Part shown: positions 54,095-64,000 of the stretch, piece by piece
How positions within the stretch are numbered: position 1 is the first letter of the stretch
How the letters are laid out: each line of letters starts with the position of its first letter
NCBI GenBank assembly: GCA_021234155.1
Contig: JAJEKV010000036.1
Location: 8,569,426 to 8,633,425, forward strand
Reading direction: 5' to 3'
From: Isoetes taiwanensis
Taxonomy: Eukaryota > Streptophyta > Lycopodiopsida > Isoetales > Isoetaceae
DNA length: 64,000 bases
Made by a program: the position numbers and the translations under genes
The notes under the pieces: model-generated
What the model was told of the DNA's origin: nothing
Seen by the model: only the letters and a program-made list of their open reading frames with translations
Databases searched by the model: none

Positions 54095-55150
54095 GCTTAA
54101 AAAAAACCTCACACCAGTTCCAAAAACCATACTTCCTTAAAAAACAACCATTTAGAAACTACACTTACTTATAAACCACGCCTCAAAAAACTATATACTT
54201 TCCTAAAAAACAGCTACTTAAAAACTACATCTGCTTATTATTCACATCTCAAAAAAACCATACTTCTTTAATAAAAAATAGTTACTAGAAACTACACATA
54301 GTTATAAATTACAACTCAAAAAAAATTGTACTTACTTAAGAAATAGCTACTTGAAAACTATGTCTAGTCGTAAACCACACCACTTTAGAAAACCATACTT
54401 CCTTAAAATATAGCCACTTAGAAACTACATCTACTTATAAACTACACTTCAAAAAACCATACTTCCCTAAGAAAACAACTACTTAAAAACTACACCTAAT
54501 TATATAAACCACACCTCCAAAAAACCATACTTCCTAAAAAATAGCTTCTTAAAAACTACACCTAGTTATAAACTACACCACTTCAGAAAACCATACTTCA
54601 TTAGAAAACAGCCACTTAAGAACTACACCCACTTATAAACCACACCTCAAAAACCCATACTTCTTTCCAAAACAGCTGCTTAAAAACTACACTCACTCTA
54701 AAAAAACAACACCTGGACTTAAAAAATCATACCACTTCAGAAAACTATACTTCCTTGAAAACAGCTACTTAAAAACTACACCTACTTATAAACGACACCT
54801 TAAAAAACCATATTTCCTTAAAAAATAGTTACTTAAAAACAACACCTTATTATAAACCACACCTCAAAAAACAACACCTAGACTTAAAAAATCATACCAC
54901 TTCAGAAAACTATACTTCCTTAGAAAACAGCTACTTAAAAACTACACCTACTTATAAATGACACCTTAAAAAACCATATTTCCTTAAAAAATAGCTACTT
55001 AAAAACAACACCTTATTATAAACCACACCTCAGAAAACAACATCCTCTTAAAAACAACTCATCTTTAAAAAAAAAACTACACTTCCGCAAAATGAAACCA
55101 CACCTTCAAAAAAAAAAAAAAAGCTATAGCTCCTTAAAAAAAACCTATAC
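54095..55150 (+). repeat. AT-rich satellite-like array, block 2
   Basis: About 16 units of the same ~65-bp pattern as block 1; the part from 54275 copies 51693 onward at an offset of about 2.58 kb. It ends with the variant CCTTATTATAAACCACACCT units and an A-run near 55110. Confidence 0.9.
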
Positions 55151-55170
55151 TGGAACCTATAAGGTCAATA

Positions 55171-55453
55171 TTGAATCCAGAAGAGGCCAGGAAAATGAAG
55201 GAGAAGAACAATATTGTTCAGCTGGTCACGAAAGAGGTTATTCCTCTGTCGGCTAGCATTTCTGAGAATGCAACCTTGGCCTTCATTGATCTTCGTGGTA
55301 TAACCAAAGTATGGGAATGCAAGAGATACTTGGAGCTATCTACAAGGATATCGAACATGACAATAACTAAAGTTTATCACCTGGTTATACTAATGCACTC
55401 TCCCAGTTTGCCAAATTGTTTGTATAGCCAGAACCAAGTTCAGGGGGCTCTTA
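55171..55453 (+). other. Unassigned coding-like stretch before the CACTA end
   Basis: A plus-strand frame from ATG 55171 reads about 95 codons (K-V-I... includes L-V-T-K-E-V-I-P-L-S-A-S-I-S-E-N-A) before running into the CACTA terminus at 55454. No family is recognised; it is cut by the element. Confidence 0.3.
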
Positions 55454-55930
55454 CACTACTACAGAACGGGCTATTAGCGACGTCGTTAGTGACGTCACAT
55501 CGACGTATTAGAGACGTCAGACGTCGCATGAAGACGTCTTGCAAATGTTGCACGGACGTTGCAAATGACGTCGCCTAGGATTCGTCGCAGGGCGACGTCA
55601 CGTCGCAGGTGAAACGTGGTTTTGCGACGTCCTCGACGTCACTGTAACGTTGTTAATACGTCACTACGACGTTCTAATCTCGTTATCTTTACGTCACCCA
55701 TGAAACGTTGTTTTCGACGTGCATGCAACATGTTTGCAACGTCCAGGACGTCGGTGTAACGTCCTCCACACGTTCTTATCTCGTTGCTTACACGTCGCAG
55801 CGTAGACGTTGTTTACGACGTATTTGGCAACGTGTCTGCAACGTACAAGGCGTCGGTATAACGTCCTTCATACGTCGTTCCAACGTTGTTATCTCGTTGC
55901 TTGCACATCGCAAATGAAACGTCCACATCA
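55454..55930 (+). mobile_element. CACTA (En/Spm-type) transposon end with dense ACGT subterminal repeats
   Basis: CACTACTACAGAACGGGCTA at 55454 is a classical CACTA terminus, preceded by TTA as possible 3-bp target duplication. The next ~450 bp contain roughly 30 ACGT cores (GACGTC, AACGTT, TACGTC, CACGTC) in both orientations. Longer sentences are repeated, such as GTAACGT(C/T), TTATCTCGTTGCTT and GAAACGT. Subterminal short repeats bind the transposase in this superfamily. The matching right terminus (CTGTAGTAGTG) is not seen in the window. Confidence 0.8.
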
Positions 55931-56379
55931 ATGGCAATGATTTCATTTTTAAAATAACCCTTGCCAATATCAATGGTTCTGTCTGATTGTCAAGCCTTTT
56001 CTTCATATCAGTGCAGAACCGAGAAAGGGGATTTGAACCCCAATAATTCCAAGAACTCAAGAACATGGATTTGAACCCCAGTTATTCTAGGATATCATGA
56101 AGAACAGGATTTATGCTTCCCTATAAATGGAATAATTCTGGGCATCTAGAATAGAAGCTTGATGTGTTTGACCTGGACATTTAACTGAGTCAATTTTCGG
56201 ATGCTGCAGTTAAGCTTATACAACAGAGTTGAAGTGCTGCAAATATATAAAAGTTACTCATTTAGTACAACAAGGAAAAAAACCTAAATAAAGACACTCA
56301 ATCTGTCTCAAAATCTGTCTCAATAATGCAACGAATATTTCGTTCTCATCTTTGCATGGCGACTTGACAATCTAAGAAA

Positions 56380-56791
56380 GACTAAAGCTCTGTCATTTAA
56401 AGGCTGAAGATCCTTGATATCATCCGTGGCAAGGAGCCCAACAATGTCATCTTCCTTAAGTAGAAGATGGTCGATGTCATTGAACTGAACTTCAGTGCCT
56501 GCATATTTTGAGTAGACAATCAAATCCCCAACCTATAGACAACAACAAAAGTCAGAACCATTTTTAACAACGAAAAAATCTTTGCAAGGCAGCATTTTAA
56601 ATTATCAACGACCATGTAAAAGAACAATCACCTTTAAAGCAGGCTCAAGCTTTTTGTCATCAACTGTTTTTCCATCACCAACGGCAACTACTTTGCTTTG
56701 AGCTTGGTAACAAGGTTCCTCCAGAAGTCTTTTCCTCGACTATTTGTCTTTTCACTAAAACCCTATCACCAAGGGGTTTAAGGGTTTTAAA
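56380..56791 (-). pseudogene. Chloroplast 20-kDa co-chaperonin (Cpn20, GroES-type) gene fragment
   Basis: Two exons are visible on the minus strand. Exon A (56791-56632, after TTGCAG) reads [25 protein letters not shown]. After a frameshift it reads [15 protein letters not shown], ending ..TTTAAAG before GTGATT. Exon B (56532 on, after CTATAG) reads V-G-D-L-I-V-Y-S-K-Y-A-G-T-E-V-Q-F, L-L-K-E-D-D-I-V-G-L-L-A-T-D-D-I-K-D-L and P-L-N-D-R, where the second GroES domain should begin but stops. The linker K-E-D-D-I-V-G..D-D-I-K-D-L is typical of plant tandem-GroES Cpn20. The inferred intron is about 56533-56631. The frameshift and missing second domain make it a pseudogene, probably captured, as it follows a CACTA end. 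Intact Cpn20 partners chloroplast Cpn60. Confidence 0.88.
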
Positions 56792-56899
56792 CTGCAAGGG
56801 AACATCAAGTGCACATCAACGGCCATAAATCTCCAACTACATCCTAAGCTACAAGCAAGCATCCTAAGCTACAAGCAAGCACTGTTAATCGAAGCTGCT

Positions 56900-58260
56900 T
56901 ATCCATGAAGTTTATCAGTCATTAAATCAGAAAGAAAAGTTCCACTTACATTACAACAACACTGACAAATGCAAAATGCCATCTTGGTTGAACATACCTT
57001 TGGAGGTGCAGCAACACTTGTATACATATGATGAGCAAGGTGGGTGAACAAAAAGAAAGTGAAGGAATATCAATACTACATCACTCGCACGTTGCATCAA
57101 CAGGAGTGAGGCATGTGTTCTGCCAAGTGCAACCTGAATTGGAACTACGCCTGAGCCAGTTGAGCAACGCTTTGAAGAGCACCCCCAGGCCGCCCATGCC
57201 ACTGACTGGAAATGCAGATGAAGATGAAAAAATAAAAAGAGATACCAGACCTACTTCACAGGTAAACCGAGATAAAGTTGGGCTGCAATGGATGGAGACC
57301 ATGTCTTGAAATGCCAGCTGAAAACATTCTATGCATATCACATTATTGCTCAGCTGGTGCCTCAAGATGGTTGTGTCCTAGACTTTTTTTTTCTGCTGGC
57401 ACAGCTTCAGGCTCACAATGGATTTTTATTACTCATGACATCAGGTTCGTCAACATTTTGCAAAGCTATGAAATCTCTACGCTATTATGAAACACGGTTT
57501 GTGTAGGATAATAGTTATAGCACACATGGTTTTTCATTCCCATCCCTTCTAGGATCAGTACTGCCCATATCTATTCACGCATTGGTAAAGAAGATGACTA
57601 TTAAAGTGTGTGATTGCATGAAGAAGATGGCTTGGCAGCAATCCCATTATAGCAGTGCCCTTTCTGAAGGATATTACAGTGCAACACTCTAGAGCTCACT
57701 TCAAAGCCAAATTTAGCATCCTTGCTTTGCTAAAGTAATAGAAGCATGTGTAGGAAATGATTAAATTTTATGTTTGTCTATTCTTCTGACATGCATTTGG
57801 TTTCTTGTGTATTTGGCCTAACATTTCCATTACTTGCTGTCTTTTTAGACTTCTGTTTATGAAGATGGCCAAATACACATGGATAAAAAAGGCAAAAGAA
57901 TACATGAAATATCACTGCTACGATCTCCATCATAAATAGCCAGATGTGAAGCGTAGCCATAAGACCGTGTAATTGCTGAATTAAAGGAGTATTTTTTTGG
58001 TATTGGTTTTTCTAGATGGCATGTTCTAAATCTTATGTTTTTCTTTTTTTGACGAAGAAATGTTCGTCTTGGAATATCTGAGTTATTAATATAAAATTGA
58101 GCTTGAGCAATGATTTTTTGCTTTTATAGATCAAAGTCTTTTGTACTTATATTTTTAGATGAGATATAATATCATAAAAAAAATAATGCCTTAATAGATA
58201 ATAATACAAATAATGATAAATAATTATACATGGTGAAAAACGTGAGATTATAATTAATAC
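56900..58260. other. No recognised gene
   Basis: Several open frames of 60-95 codons (57028-57309 plus, 57081-57365 minus, 57288-57506 plus) have coding-like composition, but I recognise none. They could be further exons of captured genes. 57.6-58.2 kb is AT-rich and empty. Confidence 0.25.
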
Positions 58261-58319
58261 AATCATGGTCTAACTTGCAACAATACATGATATTATATTT
58301 GACCTTAGTAAACTTTAAC

Positions 58320-58495
58320 CTCCACGCGTGATATTATATATGATGCTAAATTTGGTACTAGTCATGTTAGAAATTATGCTATATTTTATACTATACGTGG
58401 CATCGTCAATGATGCTAAATTTGATACTAATCATGTTAGATGTGGCATTGTCAATGATAGTATATTTGATACTAATCACGTTAGAAAGGACGATA
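58320..58495 (+). repeat. Three diverged tandem units of ~60-70 bp
   Basis: ATGATGCTAAATTTGGTACT (about 58339), ATGATGCTAAATTTGATACT (about 58409) and ATGATAGTATATTTGATACT (about 58455) are each followed by A.TCA(T/C)GTTAGA. Non-coding. Confidence 0.75.
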
Positions 58496-58499
58496 CAAA

Positions 58500-60060
58500 G
58501 GACGACGCTTGTGACGCTCCCTACAAAATATACGGTGCTCGGTCATACACTCCGTAGGAAATCCCCCATCCAGTCCTTCGACCCCATGGGCCCTCTGTCA
58601 ATCCCGCACTCCAGGGTATCCCTAGTGCGGGAAGGGGACACGAAGGTTTCTTGCGCGCCCTTCCCCTATGGGCTCCTATCACAGCGGAAGCATAAACAAC
58701 TTCAAACCTGCAATAACAATACACAATACTACCTCGAAGGGTAGCACATCCACATATCCATAGCTACAACAGAGACAAACATATACCGTAAAACATGAGA
58801 GCTACCCAAGGCTCAGATTCATGGGGAGGTAGACTGACGGCTAGGCCTCAAGATAGAGCAGACCGAGTCATAACAATGGCGGGGCTGGCTTGAGACAATG
58901 GCTAGGGTTGACCACTCCATCCGCCCCTCCTGTGCATACTTTGCAGATGGGCTAGATCGGGCTCTGGCATGACTCTAGCCTTCCGGATACGCAATCTCAT
59001 GGCATCACCTATCGAGACTACTCCGGGTTGCATCTCCCCGGTTCATCGAGGCAGGAAGGGTTGCATCTCCCCTTCCCGGGGTCTACAGGTTCCACGGGCA
59101 GCTAGAGAATCATGGCGACACAGGATTCGTCCCCGACTTAACCCCCCAAATCAAGAGCCAGGCTGTCATCTGCAGCTCCTGAGAGGCAGGACAACACCAT
59201 TGCCCTAGGAGGTGTCGGACCCATGCCCGACCCACACGAAGTGACTGGCCATAAGCCTAGCCCGCTATGGGGTCCCTAGTAGCCACGCTCAGCAGGAACC
59301 CTCCCTCCATATCTCCTCTAGCCCCATTATGTAGTGCTGAGTCATGTCATAGCCCCTGTAGCCCGGTGGGTTCCTATGCACAGGCCGCATATATAATAGG
59401 AACTAAAGGGTCTAAACTAGGAGCATCACTACGTAAGGCTACTAGGTCTCTACGCCCCCTTCCCAATACAAGAGGAGCAAACATGATCAACCATCATCAC
59501 ACAACTTCATATCATGATAATCGTCAGAATAACATCTAACCTAATCATACATATCTAACTTACAATTAGGGTTCCTTGATTAGGGTTCAAGATGTTGAAT
59601 AAGGGTTCTAGGATGGCTCTACTCTAGATACGAAATACTAACCCATCTGGAGTGCTAACTTCCAGATGAACTACTAAGAACACTACTCCAAATACCTGCT
59701 CCCGATGCGCTCCCTTCTATTCCTGGCATCTCCATGGTCCTCCGAGTGGTCGAAGCCGCGCTCACTCCAAGATCATACACGCACTCTGGGGGCTGCTGCA
59801 GTAGGCTATGCCACAGCAAACGACGCTTGAAACGGAGTTTCGAGTGCGAAGAAGGTTCCCAGGGTGTTAGGGATAGGAAAGAGGCCTAGGGTTAGGGTTT
59901 AGGTTAATATAGGTTAGGGTCCACATTGGATGCCACGTGGCGCCGATGGGTCAAGGCCGTGTGGCAGTTTCCCAATAGGATAAAGCCATGTGGAAAATGG
60001 GCCTTATCCTAAGGTTATCTAAGTTATATGCTTAACTTAGATATGCACCCATGCCACTTC
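58500..60060. other. G+C-richer stretch without recognised genes
   Basis: From GTGACGCTCCCTACAAAATA to about 59.9 kb the base composition is clearly richer in C and G than the surroundings. A CCACTAGTCC-like stem (CCCGCACTCCAGGG/CCCTAGTGCGGG, about 58601-58630) is seen. Frames on both strands show no known domain. Confidence 0.3.
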
Positions 60061-60278
60061 CTAAGGTATACAAGGCTACGAAAATAGACTTGTATAGTGA
60101 CAGACTCGGAATACGACAACTATTGTTATTGGTGATGCTACAAGTGACGATATAGATGACGCGATTTCATCAACAGCTACCGTCACTTATTGTGTCAAAT
60201 TCCAAGAAAATTTAAAGTGCGATTTTAAGCAAATAAGTGGTGAAACTAGTGACTTAGATTGCTTATTCTCTTGTAGTG
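60060..60278 (-). mobile_element. CACTA-like right terminus
   Basis: Reverse-complemented from 60278 this begins CACTACAAGAGAATAAGCAA, the standard CACTA 5' end form, followed by TCTAAGTCACTAGTTTCACC and further short GTGAC/CGTCA repeats. It differs from the terminus at 55454, so it belongs to another element. The corresponding left end was not found. Confidence 0.6.
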
Positions 60279-60929
60279 TACGTAATGAGAAATTCAAGCG
60301 TGTTCTTAAGTTTGAAATTAAAAACACATAATTATGAAAGCAAAAGAGCAAGATATGGATACAATACAAACATCCTTAGCGCACTTAAATGCTAATTTGG
60401 ACTGGTTAACCATTGCTTGAATTTAGTGCGATGGACATTTGGGTTAGCAATTATCGCTTGCATCCTGGGGCTTTTCCTGATGGCGCTCATTTGTGATAAG
60501 CTTATATCTTTTAATTTCTCGATTTTGATTGGAACTAACAGAGGGTGTTCATATGTTTAGTGGATTTGGTTAATGCCTGGAAAACCGAGGTAGCATTAGG
60601 AGATAAGCCAGAACACATGGAGGTTATTCATTGACCGTGATGGATATGGGATACACAAGATTTGCATTGATAGAAGTTATTCAATAGGATGCCTTGTTGG
60701 TACAACCAATAGAAGAAGCAAAAACACTACGAGAGGCATCAGGATCCATGATACAATGGACCCAAGAATATTTGTGAACAGAGATGAATCAATTTAGATT
60801 GTTCGTAAGCACTGTATAATGGCATTAAGAGCTTTTGCTGTGATGATGTGCTATATGCATTAGCATTGAGGATCCCATCGTCGATGTGGATTCGTTTCTG
60901 AATCGATTAGTTTTATTTGTTTATGTATT

Positions 60930-62250
60930 TTTTTTTATTTGAATGCTCATAATAGATAGAACCATTTGCATGCTGGATAGATAGAATGCTTTCAAGTTTT
61001 ATGCATTCTCGGCTAGCTCGTTCAACAGCTTTCCCATGCAGCGGGCTCATTGCCACAGCGTAAGCCAAGTGCGGGAGCCGAGTGTCGCCCATGCTGGCCA
61101 CCTTCCGGAAATAAACAATGTATCTATCGAGGACCGCATGCTGCAGGGGCATGAATCCTGTCTCCTGCAACAAGATCTGATATGGAACTGAGGGCTTGAC
61201 CCCAAGTGCCCGCGTGAAAAATGCCTTCTAAACCTGCTCTAAGTCGTTCCAAGTTGCCAAAGACACCATTGGGCCCCACACCTCGACACCATACAGAAGA
61301 ACTGGCTCCACCAGTGCCCGGAACAAATGTGACTGGTGGCCCCAGTCATACAGCTCTGCCCTGTGACTATTGTTTTGCATTGCGTACAATGCCTTCCAAT
61401 CTGCGGTCACCCGAAGGTGAATGGATGCATCCCAATACATTGAGGACTTGTAGCTGGGTGTGACCTCTATCATCTGCCCCTGATAAGTGAGCGCCGGAGG
61501 TGCTGGATGACGTGAGGAGGATATGAGGACCACCTTAGTCTTGGCCAGGTTGACACGCATGTTCGTCGCCTGGCAGAATGTGTCCAGGGCATCTAGGTGG
61601 GCCTGCATGCCCTCTGGTGTATGGGCCAAGAGGTCCACATCATCCGTATAGATTAGCTGCCAGATGACCTGGTGCAAGAGTTGTATACCGTCCCCCCCAT
61701 TGGCAGCAAGCCAGTCTTCCAACTGTCAATGTAAAATCCAAAGAGTGTGGGTGAGAGAGGACAACCTTGCCTAACTCCAATGCTACTGGCAAATGACTGG
61801 CCTTCCGGTTGCATGCGACCTGTGCAGCTCTCGTACAGTCTATACACTGCGTTCTGCAGATCCATAGGGAGCCCCAGATGGTGCAATCTCGCCCACAACT
61901 TTTCCCGGGGTACTGTGTCGAAAGCTTTTGCAAAGTCCACAAAACAGCTATACAGGTCCTCCCGACGGTTCCTGCTGTCCTCGACCAGGGCCCTGAGTGT
62001 GAAGATGTGATCAATGGTCGAATGTCGGGGTCGGAAGCCTGCCTGGGTAAGTTCCCTGACTTCCGCTGCCTCTGCCCATCTGGTTACCCGCTGTTCGAGA
62101 ATGCCCGTGCATAGCTTGGCAAACACTGAGCTGACCATGATGGTTCAGTAATTAGCTGGACAGTGTGGGTCCCCTGCCTTGTAGATCGGAACAACCCTGC
62201 TTGTGGTCCATGACCGGGGAAAAGAAAGCAACTGCTCTTGGGTCACTCGG
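60930..62250 (-). pseudogene. Non-LTR retrotransposon RT, different clade from the L1-type copies
   Basis: Reading leftward from about 62250: V-V-P-I-Y-K-A-G-D, N-Y, stop, then Q-A-G-F-R-P-R-H-S-T-I-D-H, C-F-V-D-F-A-K-A-F-D-T-V-P, G-V-R-Q-G-C-P-L-S-P-T-L-F. After a frameshift near 61.68 kb come Y-T-D-D-V-D-L-L-A (catalytic box), N-L-A-K-T-K, and the connection Y-A-M-Q-N-N-S-H-R-A-E-L-Y, V-L-L-Y-G-V-E-V-W-G. After another shift it ends P-L-Q-H-A-V-L-D-R-Y near 61.1 kb. A T-run near 60926 may be the poly(A) tail. The catalytic motif Y-x-D-D and the R-H-S-T-I-D-H box suggest an RTE- or jockey-like clade. It is 5'-truncated and inactive. The 4.1-5.1 kb fragment is a relative. Confidence 0.85.
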
Positions 62251-62289
62251 TTCATATGGCTAAAACTATGTAAATCCTCCTTGATTTGT

Positions 62290-62510
62290 GGCAATCTCAA
62301 CTAGCTAGTTACGAAGGCCAAGAATCCTAAGCCTAAGGGTCCTAGTCCAAGTTAAGTCCTTTTCTTGACTAGCTAGTCGGGAATGCCGAGAATCTGAAGT
62401 AAGGGATCTAATTTGGGTTAAGGCACTCTCGACTAGTTAGCCGAGATTGCATTGCTTTTTTTTACTAGCTAGTTGGGAAGGCTGAGAATCATAGGCATAA
62501 GACACAAGGC
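62290..62510 (+). repeat. Tandem repeat with CTAGCTAGT core, four diverged units
   Basis: Units of roughly 65-75 bp start CTAGCTAGTTACGAAGGCCA, CTAGCTAGTCGGGAATGCCG, CTAGTTAGCCGAGATTG and CTAGCTAGTTGGGAAGGCTG, most followed by AGAATC and TAAG. Non-coding. Confidence 0.75.
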
Positions 62511-62599
62511 ACCCAAAATTAAAATACTACATGGTTTTTCCCATGGTTGTGACTACAAAACCATTTTACAAAACCAATACATGTTTGTGGGTTGATATC

Positions 62600-63040
62600 A
62601 TTAAAAACCATACGAGGCTAAACGGATGGGTTCTTTTGTAAGGTTTGTTAGGGTGGTGTTATGGTATGGTAATTGATAATGGTTTCCTTTGTAGAGTTTG
62701 TCAGAGTGGTATAGCATGTTGGTAAATTTATGTGGTATATGGGTTAGTCCCTATGGTATAACACCATGGTGTGGATGTGGTTTAATATGCTGCTCTGTGT
62801 TAGATTCAAATTACTATTACTATTAGTAATAGTTTATTCCAAATGTGCATGGTTTGGTTATGCCTTATCTTCATGGTTATCATTTATAAACTAGTGATGA
62901 TAACCAGTAACACTTTGTTGTTTAAATCATTTCAACAACCAGTAACACTTTGTTGTTTAAACCATTTCAACTTTATTTAACTAAAATCTATTAAGGAGTA
63001 ACGTTTTGTTGTTTAAAGCATTTCAAGAGTATTTAACAAA
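62600..63040 (+). repeat. Short tandem units (TTTGTTGTTTAAA.CATTTCAA), three copies
   Basis: GTAACACTTTGTTGTTTAAA followed by CATTTCAA occurs at about 62910, 62945 and 63000 with small changes. The preceding part (62.6-62.8 kb) is T/G-rich with repeated GGTATGG/GGTGTTATGG strings. No gene. Confidence 0.65.
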
Positions 63041-63099
63041 CTATTAAAGAATGTGGATGGTTTCTTTTAGGTATTGTTGTACTTATTACGTCCATGTCA

Positions 63100-63783
63100 A
63101 TATCAATATGTATGCTTTCAGGAAGCAAGGGGGATTTGAACCCCAACCATTTCCATAACTCATAAACAATGATAAATCTATTTTTAGAGATACTTACAAA
63201 ACAAATTCAGATAAAAACATCTTATAGAAAGACCAACCTTGCACTTGTAAGTACATAAATATCAAAACAAATTCAGATAGAAATGTCTTACAAAAAGAAA
63301 GTATTGACTTTGCACTTGTATTTAAGACATAAATTTATGTATTTTCAGATTCCATTTTCCAAAGGTGTAATTTCACAGGAAGGGGTCAAATTTCCTTCAT
63401 ATGCCTCTAAATTTCCTTCTCATGCCTCTGTAGTATAAAACAATCAGGTTACCATTGTAAAGAAAATAAAAGCGGAGAACTAAATAGCAACAGCGGTAAG
63501 GAGAACTTGGAGGTAGAATTGCAGCTCAATTAGCAAGCCCAACATAGTTGCATCGCAAAATGAGGCCCATTTGCAGTGGAATATATTCGCTAGAGGTGAG
63601 ACTTATCGCCCTTATAGCCATTTGCAGAAAAAACATTGCTGGATCTGCTCCATTGATTTGGGCTCCATTGATTTCCTCTCCAACACCGTAGATGCCAAAA
63701 ATTGCAGAGGGCCTCCTGTGTAACAGATTCTTTAGAGCTAACTTAGAATGAAGAGAGGAATAGAGTAGCAGAGGATAAGTTAC
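63100..63783. other. Flank/intron-like sequence, no recognised exon
   Basis: If the fragment at 63784-63960 kept its intron, this side is intron sequence. A minus-strand frame (63526-63810) overlaps the splice donor but shows no BES1-like second-exon residues. Confidence 0.3.
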
Positions 63784-63990
<207 letters not shown>

Positions 63991-64000
63991 TTACACAATC

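Noticed and set aside
51605-55150. Regular repeats that might suggest a CRISPR-like array
   Set aside because: Units are contiguous and diverged with no unique spacers, and the context is a plant nuclear genome; this is a satellite.
56025-56080. GGGGATTTGAACCCC twice, also at 63127, resembling the T-arm/B-box of tRNA genes on the minus strand
   Set aside because: No acceptor stem, anticodon arm or A-box could be placed at the right distance, so no tRNA gene or SINE promoter is claimed.
58521-59540. Frames of 67-138 codons in the G+C-richer region
   Set aside because: G+C-rich sequence has fewer stops by chance; no motif, repeat of frame or known domain supports coding.

Overview
The window looks like a gene-poor, repeat-dense piece of a land-plant nuclear genome. 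The evidence is plant-type L1 LINEs with a zf-RVT tail, Ty1/copia and Ty3/gypsy remains, a CACTA terminus, GT-AG introns, and recognisable pieces of plant genes (NARROW LEAF1-like peptidase, PPR protein, TM9SF/EMP70, chloroplast Cpn20 chaperonin, BZR1/BES1 factor). Base composition is AT-rich. I cannot name the species; a large-genome vascular plant such as a fern or gymnosperm would fit. No complete, confidently named single-copy host gene is present.

Layout. 0-1.1 kb: a minus-strand open frame running off the left edge. It is a paralogue of the best intact gene in the window, a two-exon cysteine-rich gene at 31.8-33.3 kb. 2.3-3.3 kb: a minus-strand frame split by a 322-bp MITE. 4.1-5.1 kb: LINE tail. 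6.7-10.8 kb: a 4.1-kb element with terminal inverted repeats carrying a NAL1-like gene fragment and palindrome clusters. 11.7-31 kb: a large imperfect duplication. Each half has a copia RT/RNase H remnant plus 3' LTR followed by tandem copies of another long LTR-like repeat; a 5'-truncated LINE with a 14-bp target-site duplication sits in the left half only. 34.6-36.1 kb: another copy of that LTR-like repeat.

37.9-44.3 kb: a Ty3-type element with similar ~0.57-0.59-kb flanking repeats, a primer-binding site resembling the end of tRNA-Gln, gag with three zinc knuckles, a protease, and an RNase H with intact catalytic acids but no reverse transcriptase. A 447-bp inverted-repeat element and a PPR fragment lie inside it. 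44.3-51.6 kb: ~330-bp tandem repeats, a decayed LINE, a TM9SF fragment, and an unrecognised 298-codon ORF next to the same kind of inverted repeat. 51.6-55.15 kb: AT-rich satellite-like arrays around a conserved but broken unknown ORF. 55.45-60.3 kb: a CACTA-type end with an extraordinary density of ACGT, a Cpn20 pseudogene and a second CACTA-like terminus. 60.9-62.25 kb: a third non-LTR retrotransposon type. 63.8-64 kb: a BZR1/BES1 first-exon fragment.

The parts do not form a pathway. The biological story is transposon activity: nested insertion, segmental duplication, and dispersal of host-gene fragments, at least one of them inside a TIR element. The most promising undescribed item is the paired cysteine-rich family at 1-1085 and 31823-33313.
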